From positions 1 through 64,000 of the forward strand of contig JAGLPU010000006.1 in NCBI GenBank assembly GCA_023137175.1: 64,000 nucleotides of DNA. The letters are read 5' to 3'. The position numbers and the translations under genes were made by a program. Numbering within the stretch: position 1 is the stretch's first letter; every line of letters begins with the position of its first letter. Under the pieces are notes generated by a model. The model was not told the DNA's origin. It made no database searches and worked only from the letters and a program-made list of their open reading frames with translations. This document shows, piece after piece, positions 51,474 to 59,586 of the stretch. Origin of the DNA: Candidatus Parcubacteria bacterium (GTDB lineage Bacteria; Patescibacteriota; Minisyncoccia; Minisyncoccales; JAGLPU01).

Positions 51474-51932
51474 ATGAAAACAACTATTAAAGTTGCTGTC
51501 GCTGTAACCAATAAAGAAAATAATAGAATATTGTTGTTAAAAGAGTGTTATGACAGTAAAGAAGGCTATAAATGGAATATGGTAAAAGGCACATGCGACA
51601 AGCCCGCCGAATCAATAAAAGACACTGCGATTCGAGAATGTAAGGAGGAAGCCGGAATAAAGATTGAGCTTAAAAACCTTTTAGGAATTTATTCCTACGG
51701 GAGGGATGACAAGCGTTGTTTATTTGTCTTTATTGGTGAAACTAAAGATGATGTGGTTTTAGATAAAAAAGAAGAACAAGCAAAAAGAGGAGAGGATATA
51801 GTTGATTTTAAATGGTTTGCTAAACACGAAATATGCGGAATGTCAGAAAATGAATTTATTAGCAAACAAATATATCATGCAGCTAAGGATTGGTTTGACA
51901 GAAAAAGCTATCCGTTAGATATATTGCGCTAA
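51474..51932 (+). CDS. Nudix hydrolase
   Basis: A 152-aa Nudix protein with VKGTCDKPAESIKDTAIRECKEEAGI. The RExxEEAG part is intact, but the Gly six residues before the first Glu of the box is replaced by Thr, with Gly one position earlier. N-terminal VAVAVTNKENNRILLLKE and WNMVKG fit MutT-like enzymes. The substrate is unknown. It is isolated on the plus strand, closed by a strong terminator, and bounded on one side by an ftsQ fragment, so it looks inserted. Confidence 0.85.
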   Translation: MKTTIKVAVAVTNKENNRILLLKECYDSKEGYKWNMVKGTCDKPAESIKDTAIRECKEEAGIKIELKNLLGIYSYGRDDKRCLFVFIGETKDDVVLDKKEEQAKRGEDIVDFKWFAKHEICGMSENEFISKQIYHAAKDWFDRKSYPLDILR

Positions 51933-51960
51933 CAATACTTTAATAAGACACTATTTCTAA

Positions 51961-51992
51961 CAAAAATCTCAACCAAACGGTTGAGATTTTTG
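51961..51992 (+). terminator. Strong terminator between Nudix and ftsQ
   Basis: CAAAAATCTCAACC, AAAC, GGTTGAGATTTTTG: a 14-bp perfect stem usable on both strands, serving the convergent Nudix and ftsQ genes. Confidence 0.8.
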
Positions 51993-52008
51993 TTTGGGTA
52001 TTAGATAT

Positions 52009-52797
52009 TTAGTTATCGCTGAAAAACTTGTAATAAACTTTTTCAAAACGGAGATCAACATATTCAAGATTTTCTCTGTCTTCAAGGGGAACATGTTTTT
52101 CCAAAAGCATCAGGAATTCGGTTATTTGCCAGCTTATATCTTCTTGAAGATTAAAATAGATTTCCCAGCCCGCAACAACCCTTACATCCAATCTTTCGGG
52201 AGAAACTATCAAAGCTTCTGATAATAGGATATCTGCTTCGGTTAATCTTTTCTCTATCTCCAAAATCTGGTCCAGCCTTTCTTTAGAAATCACATTAACC
52301 CCCAATGTCGGCTCTTCGTTGGTAATCATGTTTTCAATCTCCAAAAGCTCGCTTTCTTCAGCCTCTTCAAACACTATTCCCAACTCATCTAACAGATAAT
52401 GTTTATCGCCTTGGCGCCAAATCGCTGCTCCTGATTTTTCGGCGATAATAATATTGAGTGCATGAGGCAGTTTGCGTTTAATATCAACTCTGCTCACTTG
52501 CGGAAAATCATTCAACACCTGCTTTTTGATTTCATTAAAATCAACCAAAAGGATACTTTTGCTTGAAAAGGACAGAATTTTCTTATCCAGCTCTGCTCTG
52601 GCCACCTTTTCAATCTCCTGAGCCGGCACTTTATTGTTTCCAAAAATATTAATTTCTTTCACCTGAAAAAAAGAATGAAAAACAATAAGATAAAAAGCGC
52701 TTCCGGCTAACAATAAAGAAACAACAGCAATTCTTAAAAAACGATTGCGGAACAACGGCTTAGTCTTTTTTCTTTTATATGATTTTCTAAAATTCAT
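52009..52797 (-). CDS. ftsQ: Cell-division protein FtsQ/DivIB
   Basis: Bitopic divisome protein of 262 aa: basic cytoplasmic N-terminus (NFRKSYKRKKTKPLFRNR), one transmembrane helix (IAVVSLLLAGSAFYLIVF), then a POTRA domain (FQVKEINIFGNNKVPAQEIEKV) and the FtsQ domain with FPQVSRVDIKRKLPHALNI and VFEEAEES. It is first called downstream of femAB-like, outside the dcw cluster that carries ftsW. Confidence 0.9.
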   Translation of the reverse strand: MNFRKSYKRKKTKPLFRNRFLRIAVVSLLLAGSAFYLIVFHSFFQVKEINIFGNNKVPAQEIEKVARAELDKKILSFSSKSILLVDFNEIKKQVLNDFPQVSRVDIKRKLPHALNIIIAEKSGAAIWRQGDKHYLLDELGIVFEEAEESELLEIENMITNEEPTLGVNVISKERLDQILEIEKRLTEADILLSEALIVSPERLDVRVVAGWEIYFNLQEDISWQITEFLMLLEKHVPLEDRENLEYVDLRFEKVYYKFFSDN

Positions 52798-53841
52798 TTA
52801 AAATCCCCGCTTATAATTCCTAATCTTCTCAACGGCCCAATTTAGCCAATACTTGTTTGAAAAAACAAAGTCTTGAGTCTTAATGTATTCCTCTTCATAG
52901 CCGCCAAATCCTGTCTTAAACAAGGTTAAACCGGCCCATGGATGCTTTGTGTCCCTAACCTTTATCTTCTTGTCTTTAATGATAGGAGCAATCCCCCAAA
53001 AATTGTATGTTAAACAGCCTCTGTTCTTTGCCTCTTTTATCGCTTCCCACTGCAAAAGATAAGAAACAGGGATCTTGGGATATTTCTGTGAAGAAGCTCC
53101 CTGATGATAAAATCCATTTCCCTGCCAGAAAATAACCATAGCTGAAGAAATAATCTCCCCTTTATACTTTCCCAAGAAAATAGAAATCTGATTTTCCGCA
53201 TCAAAAGCTTTAAATTCCTTTTCCAAATAGCTCAAAGGGAAAGGAGTGAAATTATGGCGGCTGACTGTTGTTTGATAAATTTTATTAAACTCAGCCACAT
53301 CCTTTAAATCACGGCTCTGAACGATTTCCACTTCAGGATTCTTCTGAGCTTGCTTTATTAAATAACGGGTTGTTTTTCTCATTCCAGCAAGCAGTTGCTC
53401 TTCCGGCAAGCTGATGTTCAGCTTCCAAGTCAAATCAGGATTGATATGGATCGGAGCGTCTCTAAAATTCAAATCTTTAAAGATATTTCTGTTTTCTTCG
53501 TTATACTCCCATAATGAGCTTACTCTTAAAAAGCTAGCATTTTCTTTTTCAGCGACAGTATTTAAATAAGCTAAGAGTGATTGTAATACTTCTTTTTTAT
53601 CTATTCCCGCTTTTAAATTGGGACCATGAGATAAGAATAAAAAGGTTCCTCTTTTGGCTGAGACCTTAGTGATTATGGCAACTCCTATTAAGTCGTTGTC
53701 ATAAATGCCTAAACGCCAAAGCTTATTCCCCAACGCTTGCTGAAATTCTCCCCAATTCCAAGAATTCAGAAATGTTTTTTCTTTGCCTTCAGAAAGAAAG
53801 CCCTCCCATATTTCTTTATTGTTTATTTCTCTAATTTCCAT
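52798..53841 (-). CDS. FemAB/FemX-like peptidoglycan branch aminoacyltransferase
   Basis: A 347-aa protein with two GNAT-like halves. The N-terminus has FLNSWNWGEFQQALG and LFLSHGPNL; the C-terminal half has ISSAMVIFWQGNGFYHQGASS, a YLLQWEAIKEAKNRGCLTYNFWGI segment and a final WAGLTLFKTGFGG. These are the marks of the lipid II bridge-forming FemX family, which uses aminoacyl-tRNA. Which residue is added is unknown. It overlaps the glycosylase gene by one base and abuts ftsQ. Confidence 0.9.
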   Translation of the reverse strand: MEIREINNKEIWEGFLSEGKEKTFLNSWNWGEFQQALGNKLWRLGIYDNDLIGVAIITKVSAKRGTFLFLSHGPNLKAGIDKKEVLQSLLAYLNTVAEKENASFLRVSSLWEYNEENRNIFKDLNFRDAPIHINPDLTWKLNISLPEEQLLAGMRKTTRYLIKQAQKNPEVEIVQSRDLKDVAEFNKIYQTTVSRHNFTPFPLSYLEKEFKAFDAENQISIFLGKYKGEIISSAMVIFWQGNGFYHQGASSQKYPKIPVSYLLQWEAIKEAKNRGCLTYNFWGIAPIIKDKKIKVRDTKHPWAGLTLFKTGFGGYEEEYIKTQDFVFSNKYWLNWAVEKIRNYKRGF

Positions 53842-54383
53842 TATATTTTAGAAACAAAATCATTATTTTTAAGATAAAAGCGCCATTTCTTATCAGCCCA
53901 GTAGGGGCCTGCGTAATCAATGCCAATCCTTTTAGCGGAAACAATCGGTCCGATCTTTTCTTTTCTCGGTTCAAGCCAGATTCTCTTGCTCACAGTCAAG
54001 TCCTCGGCATAAAGGGATTTATTGAATTTTAAGTAAGAACATAGTTTGCCCGGACCATTGGTTGAGCCTTCTGACTCCAAGGCCCTTATAAGAACGCACT
54101 CCGGCTCTTCAGCAGGCCCGGTGCTGATATTAAACTGCCAATACATGCCATATACCAAATAAATGTAAATATGGCCTCCTATCAAGTATTCGGCCTGATT
54201 GCGCTTGGTTCTCTTGCCCAGATAGGCGTGTGAAGCCTTGTCTTTGACAGTGGGATAAACTTCGGTTTCCACTATTTTTCCGATAATCTGTTTCTTTCTC
54301 CAATCCCTAACCACAAAAGTTCCCAATAGATCCTTGGCAACCTTCATGGCAGGCTGAGTATAAAAATCCCGTTCTAGTCTCAT
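53841..54383 (-). CDS. mpg: DNA-3-methyladenine glycosylase (Mpg/AAG family)
   Basis: Removes alkylated purines from DNA. The 180-aa protein has VAKDLLGTFVV, IVETEVYPTVKDKASHAY (catalytic Glu region), TKRNQAEYLIGGHIYIYLVYGMYWQFNIS and GPGKLC, all diagnostic of the AAG fold. Slightly short for the family. It overlaps genes on both sides by one base. Confidence 0.92.
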   Translation of the reverse strand: MRLERDFYTQPAMKVAKDLLGTFVVRDWRKKQIIGKIVETEVYPTVKDKASHAYLGKRTKRNQAEYLIGGHIYIYLVYGMYWQFNISTGPAEEPECVLIRALESEGSTNGPGKLCSYLKFNKSLYAEDLTVSKRIWLEPRKEKIGPIVSAKRIGIDYAGPYWADKKWRFYLKNNDFVSKI

Positions 54384-55609
54384 TATACAGAATTATTTAA
54401 AAATTTTACAATTTTCCCAGCATCTGCCAAAGATATATTTATATGCGTGGGCAGATTAACAATTGACTTGGCTGTCTTTTCCGCTTGCAAACAACTTCCG
54501 GGGATATAGCCCATTTTCTCCTGGCTGGTGTCCGGAGGAACTATTGCTTTTTCTCTCCAGCCGTCATTTAAAATAACTCCTTTTCCCCTGGCTTTGTTCA
54601 GTATTGCATTAGGGTCAGCAACCAAAATTGGATAACGCATAAAAACGCTTTCCTCGCAGCTTATCCCTTTTCCCAATTCTTTTTTATAGAATCCGGCGAT
54701 CTCTTGGCGATGCTGATTAAATCTCTCTAGTTTCTTAAATTGATGTAAAGCTAAAACAGCCAGAGCATCAGGCATTTTCTGAGGAAAATAATCAGGGATC
54801 TCTCCTTGTTTTTCTTTTTTATGAACGGCCTTGGATAAAAGCCGGAGCCAGTGAGAAACAATTAAAATAATCTTTCCCAAATTAAGGAAGTTATAGGAAG
54901 GCAGAATCAAACAGTTCATTAAAACGGGATGCAATAATTGCTGCAATGTCCAGAAGCAGGAAGGCTCTTTAATTTTTGTTTGGAACTTTTCTATTCGCTG
55001 CGCCAATTCAGAATTATTGGTCACTGCCATTCCCCCATAGACTGAAGAAATTATCTTGTCCCTGCCAAAACTAAAAAAAGCAACATCTCCAAAGGTTCCG
55101 CATAATTTCCCTTTATATTTAGCCCCTAAAGAATGGGCGCAGTCTTCAATAAGCAAAAGCTTATGTTCTGAAGCGATCTGCATAATTTCTGCCAGCTTTG
55201 CCGGACAGCCAAAAGTATGCTGAACCATTATGGCCTTAGACCGAGAAGTAATCTTTTTCTTTAAGTCTTCAGGGTCAATATTAAGAGTATTGTCTATATC
55301 CACAAAGACCGGCTTTGCTTTGAGAGCTAAGATAGGATTTACAGCTGAATTGCAAGTGAAGCCCTGAAGCAAAACTTCGTCTTCCTCTTTGATGTCCATT
55401 GCTTCCAAAACAGCCATTAAAGAAGAGCGGCCGCTGTTAAAGGCAAAAGTATGTTTTACTCCCAGATATTCTTTAAATTTGTTTTCCAACTCTTTAGCAG
55501 CCAATTGGCATTTTTGAAATTGGAAAATTAATTTTAAAGCTAAATGAATATCGTCTTTCTCTGTGTTAGGAGATAAAGATATTGTAATCGGTTGAAATTG
55601 CCTGAGCAT
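54383..55609 (-). CDS. DegT/DnrJ/EryC1-type PLP aminotransferase
   Basis: Sugar-aminotransferase family member of 408 aa. HTFAFNSGRSSLMAVLEAM binds the cofactor phosphate; VQHTFGCPA and LIEDCAHSLGAKYKG hold the PLP Asp; the Schiff-base Lys is in SFGRDKIISSVYGGMAVT. A nucleotide-sugar substrate for surface glycans is likely, but it sits inside a cell-wall run (femAB-like, murF-like). It ends in the 1-base overlap with mpg. Confidence 0.88.
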   Translation of the reverse strand: MLRQFQPITISLSPNTEKDDIHLALKLIFQFQKCQLAAKELENKFKEYLGVKHTFAFNSGRSSLMAVLEAMDIKEEDEVLLQGFTCNSAVNPILALKAKPVFVDIDNTLNIDPEDLKKKITSRSKAIMVQHTFGCPAKLAEIMQIASEHKLLLIEDCAHSLGAKYKGKLCGTFGDVAFFSFGRDKIISSVYGGMAVTNNSELAQRIEKFQTKIKEPSCFWTLQQLLHPVLMNCLILPSYNFLNLGKIILIVSHWLRLLSKAVHKKEKQGEIPDYFPQKMPDALAVLALHQFKKLERFNQHRQEIAGFYKKELGKGISCEESVFMRYPILVADPNAILNKARGKGVILNDGWREKAIVPPDTSQEKMGYIPGSCLQAEKTAKSIVNLPTHINISLADAGKIVKFLNNSV

Positions 55610-55614
55610 AATTT

Positions 55615-57288
55615 TTAGTCTTTAGTTAGAGATTCAACCACTTCCTTTGGCACCCTGCTTTCTAAAAGAATAACATCATTCGGCCTAAGAAACTTTTTAA
55701 TTTTGGCTAAAATCAGCTCCGAGTTTTCAAGAAATAAAATGTTTTCTTTTTTCATTCCTTTTTTCATTGCCGCTTTTTTCATTTCTTTAAAATGCTCTTT
55801 GCTGGTGATAATCGCCAATCCGCAGACTTGGCCAATTTTAGCCCCTATTCTTTGGTGGACTTCCGAAGATGTATTTCCAAGCTCAATAAGACATGGCATA
55901 ATGATCGCCTTTCTTCCAGAACAAGCGTTTAAATAATTCAAATGAGAAATTACTCCGTCAGGATTGGCAGAATAAGCAGCGTCAATAACATTTATTCCTT
56001 TAGACTTGAAAAGCTTCATTGCTCCGGGCAAAGGCCTGACTTTTTTACAGGCCTGGGCAATCTCATCCAAGCTCATGCCCAGCTCTTGGGCGCAGCAAAC
56101 AGCAGCTAAGATATTAGGAATATTATGCGTTCCCAATAAATTTACCCTGAAATCAGCGCTATCGCCATTTTGGGAAAAAACCGTGAAAGATATAAAATCA
56201 TTGTCTATCTTTATGTTTTCCGCCCAGACATCCAATTTTTCCTTAACCGAATAAAGCTTTTGATTAACGGTTACTTTTTCTTCTCTGATATACTTGTTGT
56301 CTCCGTTTAAAATAGCTGTTCCGTTTTCAGGCAAGCTGTTGATCAGCTCAAATTTGGCTTTTACGATATTCTCTTGAGAGCCGAAAGTCGCCAAATGCTG
56401 CTCGTTAATGCCGGTTAAAATCCCTATTTTCGGCTTAGTAATGTCACAAAGCAGCTTTATCCCCCCTTTGTTATAAGCGGCCATTTCACAGATAAAAATC
56501 TCGTGCTCCGGCTTTAATTCCTGTAAAATGCATTGCGAAACTCCTATCTCTGAGTTCCTGTGCTTATGGGTTTTTAAAACTTTAAACTTTTCTTCCAGAA
56601 TAACCGCTAGAATCTCTTTGGTTGAGGTTTTCCCATAGCTGCCGGTAATGCCGATCACCGTCAGCCGATTAAAGATAGTTATCTTCTTTTTGGCTTTATT
56701 AATAATCCTGTTTCTGCTTAAAATCGCCAGCGGTTGAAAAAACATAACCACGAAAGAAACAATAACCGGCGTTAAGACATCAAATATTAAAAGATAGAAT
56801 AAGGTTAAAGTCGGATCTGATTTTATTACACATTCTTGTTGGGAAAGCCAAAATAGAAATAAAGCTTGAAGAAAGAAAGAAGCAAGAATCAAGACAATGG
56901 TTTTTTTGGTTAAAACCGGAATTCTTAATTCTTTCAAGAAAACATCTTTAACAATTTTAATAAATTCAAAAGAATACAGTAATAGATTGCCTAAGACCAC
57001 CAAGGAAATTAAGTTGACAAAAACCTTGGAGAAATCTCCCAGAAAAACCACTGAAAAAGGAGAAAGGCTAAAATAAGGAATAAACAAATACCAGCAGAAA
57101 GCAAGCGCTAAAATTGAAAGGAATTTCAATAAAATTCTCCTATTCAAAAAAAGGCTCCTGCCTTTGTCAGTGCGAAAATGAGCCCAAAAACGGCCTAAGT
57201 GGTATTCTTTTAACTGCCAAAGATAAATCCAAAACAAAATGTTTTTGGCAACCATGGCAATCCATAAAAAAGCTAAAATATAAATCAT
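55615..57288 (-). CDS. MurF-like ligase fused to an N-terminal membrane domain
   Basis: A 557-aa protein. Residues 1-200 contain about six hydrophobic segments in place of the small UDP-binding N-terminal domain of soluble MurF. The Mur ligase core follows: GITGSYGKTST at 213-223, THKHRNSEIGVS, ICEMAAYNKGGI, TGINEQHLATFGS, and a C-terminal domain with AYSANPDGV. It is the only MurF-like gene in the window, so it may add D-Ala-D-Ala at the membrane, or act on a lipid-linked substrate. It overlaps the hydrolase gene by 4 bases (ATGA). Confidence 0.85.
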   Translation of the reverse strand: MIYILAFLWIAMVAKNILFWIYLWQLKEYHLGRFWAHFRTDKGRSLFLNRRILLKFLSILALAFCWYLFIPYFSLSPFSVVFLGDFSKVFVNLISLVVLGNLLLYSFEFIKIVKDVFLKELRIPVLTKKTIVLILASFFLQALFLFWLSQQECVIKSDPTLTLFYLLIFDVLTPVIVSFVVMFFQPLAILSRNRIINKAKKKITIFNRLTVIGITGSYGKTSTKEILAVILEEKFKVLKTHKHRNSEIGVSQCILQELKPEHEIFICEMAAYNKGGIKLLCDITKPKIGILTGINEQHLATFGSQENIVKAKFELINSLPENGTAILNGDNKYIREEKVTVNQKLYSVKEKLDVWAENIKIDNDFISFTVFSQNGDSADFRVNLLGTHNIPNILAAVCCAQELGMSLDEIAQACKKVRPLPGAMKLFKSKGINVIDAAYSANPDGVISHLNYLNACSGRKAIIMPCLIELGNTSSEVHQRIGAKIGQVCGLAIITSKEHFKEMKKAAMKKGMKKENILFLENSELILAKIKKFLRPNDVILLESRVPKEVVESLTKD

Positions 57289-58037
57289 AAAAATTCTAAA
57301 ATAATTTTGGCGGTTTTTTCAGGAGCTTCTTTATGAGGACTGTGTCCTTCTCCTGGAACAACTTTTAATTCCGCATTTTTAATTTCTTTTTCCATAATGC
57401 GCCCATATTTCAGTGGCACCATTTTATCCCTTTCTCCCCAAATAAGCAAGGTTTCAGCTTTGATTTGCGGCAATAACAACAATAAGTCCTCATCTAAAAT
57501 CTTTCTCATTGTTTCTTTCATTATTGGGCTAGCTTTAACATAATCTTTATGGGACAAGAAAGAATAAAAAATCTTACGAACAGCATTTTTCAATAATCTA
57601 TTGAAAAAAAAGAAATTACCGATTTTAGCTGTTCCTAAAACAAGTTTTTGCTTTATTGTCAGCTCCGGCTTAATCCCGGCTGCTCCGCATAAAACCAGCT
57701 TTTCAACTTTTTCAGGATATTTCGCGCTTAATTTTATTGCCACCCGTCCGCCAAAAGAATGTCCGATGACTATAAGCTTATCTATTTTAAGAGAACCAAT
57801 AAATTCAATAGTCCAGGCAAGATAGTCATCAAGATTCCAAGCGCTTTCAGGAGTTTCGCTTTTGCCAAAGCCGGGAAAATCAGGACAAATTACTTGAAAA
57901 TCCCGCTGTTTTAAAGTTTGTTCAATTTTTAGCCAAGAGTCCGGAGAACTTCCCCAGCCGTGCAAAATCAAAACCACACGGCCTTTTCCGACAATTCTAT
58001 AACTGGTTTCAATGCCTTTAATTGAAATTTTCTCCAT
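57285..58037 (-). CDS. Alpha/beta hydrolase
   Basis: From the ATG at 58037 (MEKISIKGIETSYRIVG), 250 aa. It has the oxyanion HGWGSS, the nucleophile in GHSFGG, the acid in WGERDKMVP and His in GEGHSPHKE. A cap region between residues 125 and 185 is basic and hydrophobic. The substrate is unknown; an esterase or haloalkane-type fold. The overlap with the membrane MurF-like gene suggests a shared transcript. Confidence 0.85.
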   Translation of the reverse strand: MEKISIKGIETSYRIVGKGRVVLILHGWGSSPDSWLKIEQTLKQRDFQVICPDFPGFGKSETPESAWNLDDYLAWTIEFIGSLKIDKLIVIGHSFGGRVAIKLSAKYPEKVEKLVLCGAAGIKPELTIKQKLVLGTAKIGNFFFFNRLLKNAVRKIFYSFLSHKDYVKASPIMKETMRKILDEDLLLLLPQIKAETLLIWGERDKMVPLKYGRIMEKEIKNAELKVVPGEGHSPHKEAPEKTAKIILEFL

Positions 58038-58046
58038 TTTATTTTC

Positions 58047-58075
58047 TTGACAATCCTCCATAATGTTGTTAATAT
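58047..58075 (+). promoter_or_regulatory. Promoter of cassette A
   Basis: TTGACA (58047-58052), 17 bases, TAATAT (58070-58075), overlapping the divergent hydrolase leader. Confidence 0.65.
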
Positions 58076-58124
58076 ATTATTGCACATTTATATAAGAATA
58101 TCAAAAATATGGAGGTAGATAGAG

Positions 58125-58406
58125 ATGGAAATAGAAACAATATATGTATTTTTGTTTATGAGCTTAGTCATTTTAGGCCCATGGTATATTGGTCTTAGTA
58201 AGCCAGGGAAGAAAATATTTAAAAATGGAGTTGCTTTCTTTGTAGCATGGTTTGCAGGAATAGCGTCTACCCTTCCGATAAGAGCTACTTTTGGAGCTTT
58301 TAATCTATACTCAGTAATAGCGTGGGCTTTTGTTTTCTTAGGCTTTTACTTGCTCTGCAGTATTTTTCCAAGACCGAATCAAACTGTGGGCATGGATCAT
58401 GATTGA
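58125..58406 (+). CDS. Small membrane protein, array cassette A
   Basis: 93 aa, three hydrophobic stretches (about 6-24, 35-52, 60-82) and a polar end PRPNQTVGMDHD. ATG after GGAGGTAGATA, an 11-base leader shared exactly with cassettes B and F. First of six consecutive plus-strand units lying between two minus-strand housekeeping blocks. Family unknown. Confidence 0.7.
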   Translation: MEIETIYVFLFMSLVILGPWYIGLSKPGKKIFKNGVAFFVAWFAGIASTLPIRATFGAFNLYSVIAWAFVFLGFYLLCSIFPRPNQTVGMDHD

Positions 58407-58423
58407 GTGATATCTATTTCTTT

Positions 58424-58448
58424 GGCAACTAAGTTGCCTTTTTATTTT
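58424..58448 (+). terminator. Terminator of cassette A
   Basis: GGCAAC-TAA-GTTGCC (58424-58438) then TTTTTATTTT. Confidence 0.75.
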
Positions 58449-58455
58449 GAAAAGC

Positions 58456-58483
58456 TTGCTTAATTCTTAGAAAATGGTATCAA
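58456..58483 (+). promoter_or_regulatory. Promoter of cassette B
   Basis: TTGCTT, 16 bases, TATCAA. The spacer differs by one base from that of cassette D. Confidence 0.6.
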
Positions 58484-58534
58484 GTTAATACACTATTAGC
58501 AATTTAAAATATAAATATACGGAGGTAGATAAGA

Positions 58535-58771
58535 ATGGATTTGATTTATTTGATTTTGTACGTAGCTTTAATATTGCTTTCTCTTCATTTTTGTAAAGAT
58601 AAAGAAGGAGCATTAATAGTATGGTTTGTTGCGATGATGTTATCCCTAACTTTAATATTCTGCATCGGCCCCGGCATATATCCAATAATAACTTTTTTTG
58701 CTGTGTTTCTAAGCATCTATCCTTTTCTTTTCCTGTTGACTGAAAAGGATCCGTCGCCTATCTGCAGTTAA
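58535..58771 (+). CDS. Small membrane protein, array cassette B
   Basis: 78 aa with three hydrophobic segments (MDLIYLILYVALILLSLHF; ALIVWFVAMMLSLTLIF; IITFFAVFLSIYPFLFLL), a CKDKEG loop and a short acidic tail. It shares the MDLI start with cassette C. It has the GGAGGTAGATA leader and its own promoter and terminator. Confidence 0.7.
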   Translation: MDLIYLILYVALILLSLHFCKDKEGALIVWFVAMMLSLTLIFCIGPGIYPIITFFAVFLSIYPFLFLLTEKDPSPICS

Positions 58772-58810
58772 TTAATCTAGTTCTATAAATCATATATAAA
58801 ACTATAAAAG

Positions 58811-58837
58811 GCAACACTTAAGTTGCTTTCTTTTTTT
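58811..58837 (+). terminator. Terminator of cassette B (repeat of C)
   Basis: GCAAC-ACTTAA-GTTGC, then TTTC and a T-run, then AAAAAGCTTG. About 40 bases here match the end of cassette C almost exactly. Confidence 0.75.
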
Positions 58838-58844
58838 AAAAAGC

Positions 58845-58873
58845 TTGACAAATCTATACATACGTGTTATTAA
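58845..58873 (+). promoter_or_regulatory. Promoter of cassette C
   Basis: TTGACA (58845-58850), 17 bases, TATTAA (58868-58873). Confidence 0.65.
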
Positions 58874-58911
58874 TATAGTACATTTACATAAAAAAACGGA
58901 GGTAGGAAATA

Positions 58912-59175
58912 ATGGATTTGATTAGTCTTGTTTTAACCAACCCAATTTGGATAGGAGTATATATCATAGGACTGGTAATGGTAAAAATAATGTTTCAATA
59001 CGACTGCAAAAACGGAAAAGAATATTTAGTTGCTATTGCTTGGCCAGTGCTTCTTGTAATACTTGGTTGCGTTGTCGTAATATACTGCGCGCACAGAGCA
59101 ATAAGTCTATTTTGCTCTACTTTAAAAAAAATTGAAACAAAAATTATTTCTCTATTTGTAAAGGGCAACACTTAA
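58912..59175 (+). CDS. Small membrane protein, array cassette C
   Basis: 87 aa: MDLISLVLTNPIWIGVYIIG, a QYDCKNGKEY loop, a second helix IAWPVLLVILGCVVVIY, and an amphipathic basic tail (TLKKIETKIISLFVKGNT). The last codons and stop (GGCAACACTTAA) are part of the terminator hairpin, so the reading frame has run into the cassette end. Shine-Dalgarno GGAGGTAGG. Function unknown. Confidence 0.7.
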   Translation: MDLISLVLTNPIWIGVYIIGLVMVKIMFQYDCKNGKEYLVAIAWPVLLVILGCVVVIYCAHRAISLFCSTLKKIETKIISLFVKGNT

Positions 59176-59192
59176 GTTGCTTTCTTTTTTTT
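59165..59192 (+). terminator. Terminator of cassette C (repeat of B)
   Basis: GCAAC (59165-59169), ACTTAA, GTTGC (59176-59180), then TTTC and a T-run. It contains the cassette C stop codon. Confidence 0.75.
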
Positions 59193-59200
59193 AAAAAAGC

Positions 59201-59228
59201 TTGCTTAATTCTCAGAAAATGGTATTAA
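59201..59228 (+). promoter_or_regulatory. Promoter of cassette D
   Basis: TTGCTT (59201-59206), 16 bases, TATTAA (59223-59228). Confidence 0.6.
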
Positions 59229-59273
59229 GAAATTGCACATTTAAATTATAAAAGGACAAATTGAGGTGATAAA

Positions 59274-59444
59274 ATGGATCAAGAAACTATAATAAAGTTG
59301 GTTGGAATATTAGAAGAAAACCTTGTTGGCCCGCTTTGGGAAAGTTTTGTACAAATAGTAGGTACGATATTTATAGGAGTGCTGTTCATACTCATAATGG
59401 TTGGGTTCATAGAAGGAGCAATGGAAGAAGCAGATAAGATGTAA
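59274..59444 (+). CDS. Small membrane protein, array cassette D
   Basis: 56 aa from the ATG at 59274, preceded by GAGGTGAT: amphipathic start MDQETIIKLVGILEENLVGP, one transmembrane helix IVGTIFIGVLFILIMVGFI, and an acidic end EGAMEEADKM. Too short for most gene finders. Its promoter spacer is nearly that of cassette B. Function unknown. Confidence 0.65.
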   Translation: MDQETIIKLVGILEENLVGPLWESFVQIVGTIFIGVLFILIMVGFIEGAMEEADKM

Positions 59445-59482
59445 ATGCTGTCCTAATTCTATTTCGCTCTGATAAACATTAA

Positions 59483-59510
59483 GGTAACATCTGGTTGCCT
59501 TTTTCTTTTT
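59483..59510 (+). terminator. Terminator of cassette D
   Basis: GGTAAC-ATCTG-GTTGCC (59483-59499) then TTTTTCTTTTT. Confidence 0.7.
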
Positions 59511-59517
59511 AGAAAGT

Positions 59518-59545
59518 TTGACTTTTTAGTAAAAAAGTATAGAAT
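59518..59545 (+). promoter_or_regulatory. Promoter of cassette E
   Basis: TTGACT (59518-59523), 16 bases, TAGAAT (59540-59545). Confidence 0.6.
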
Positions 59546-59586
59546 TGTACTATTAGTAACTTAAAAATAAATATGGGGTGAAAGAA

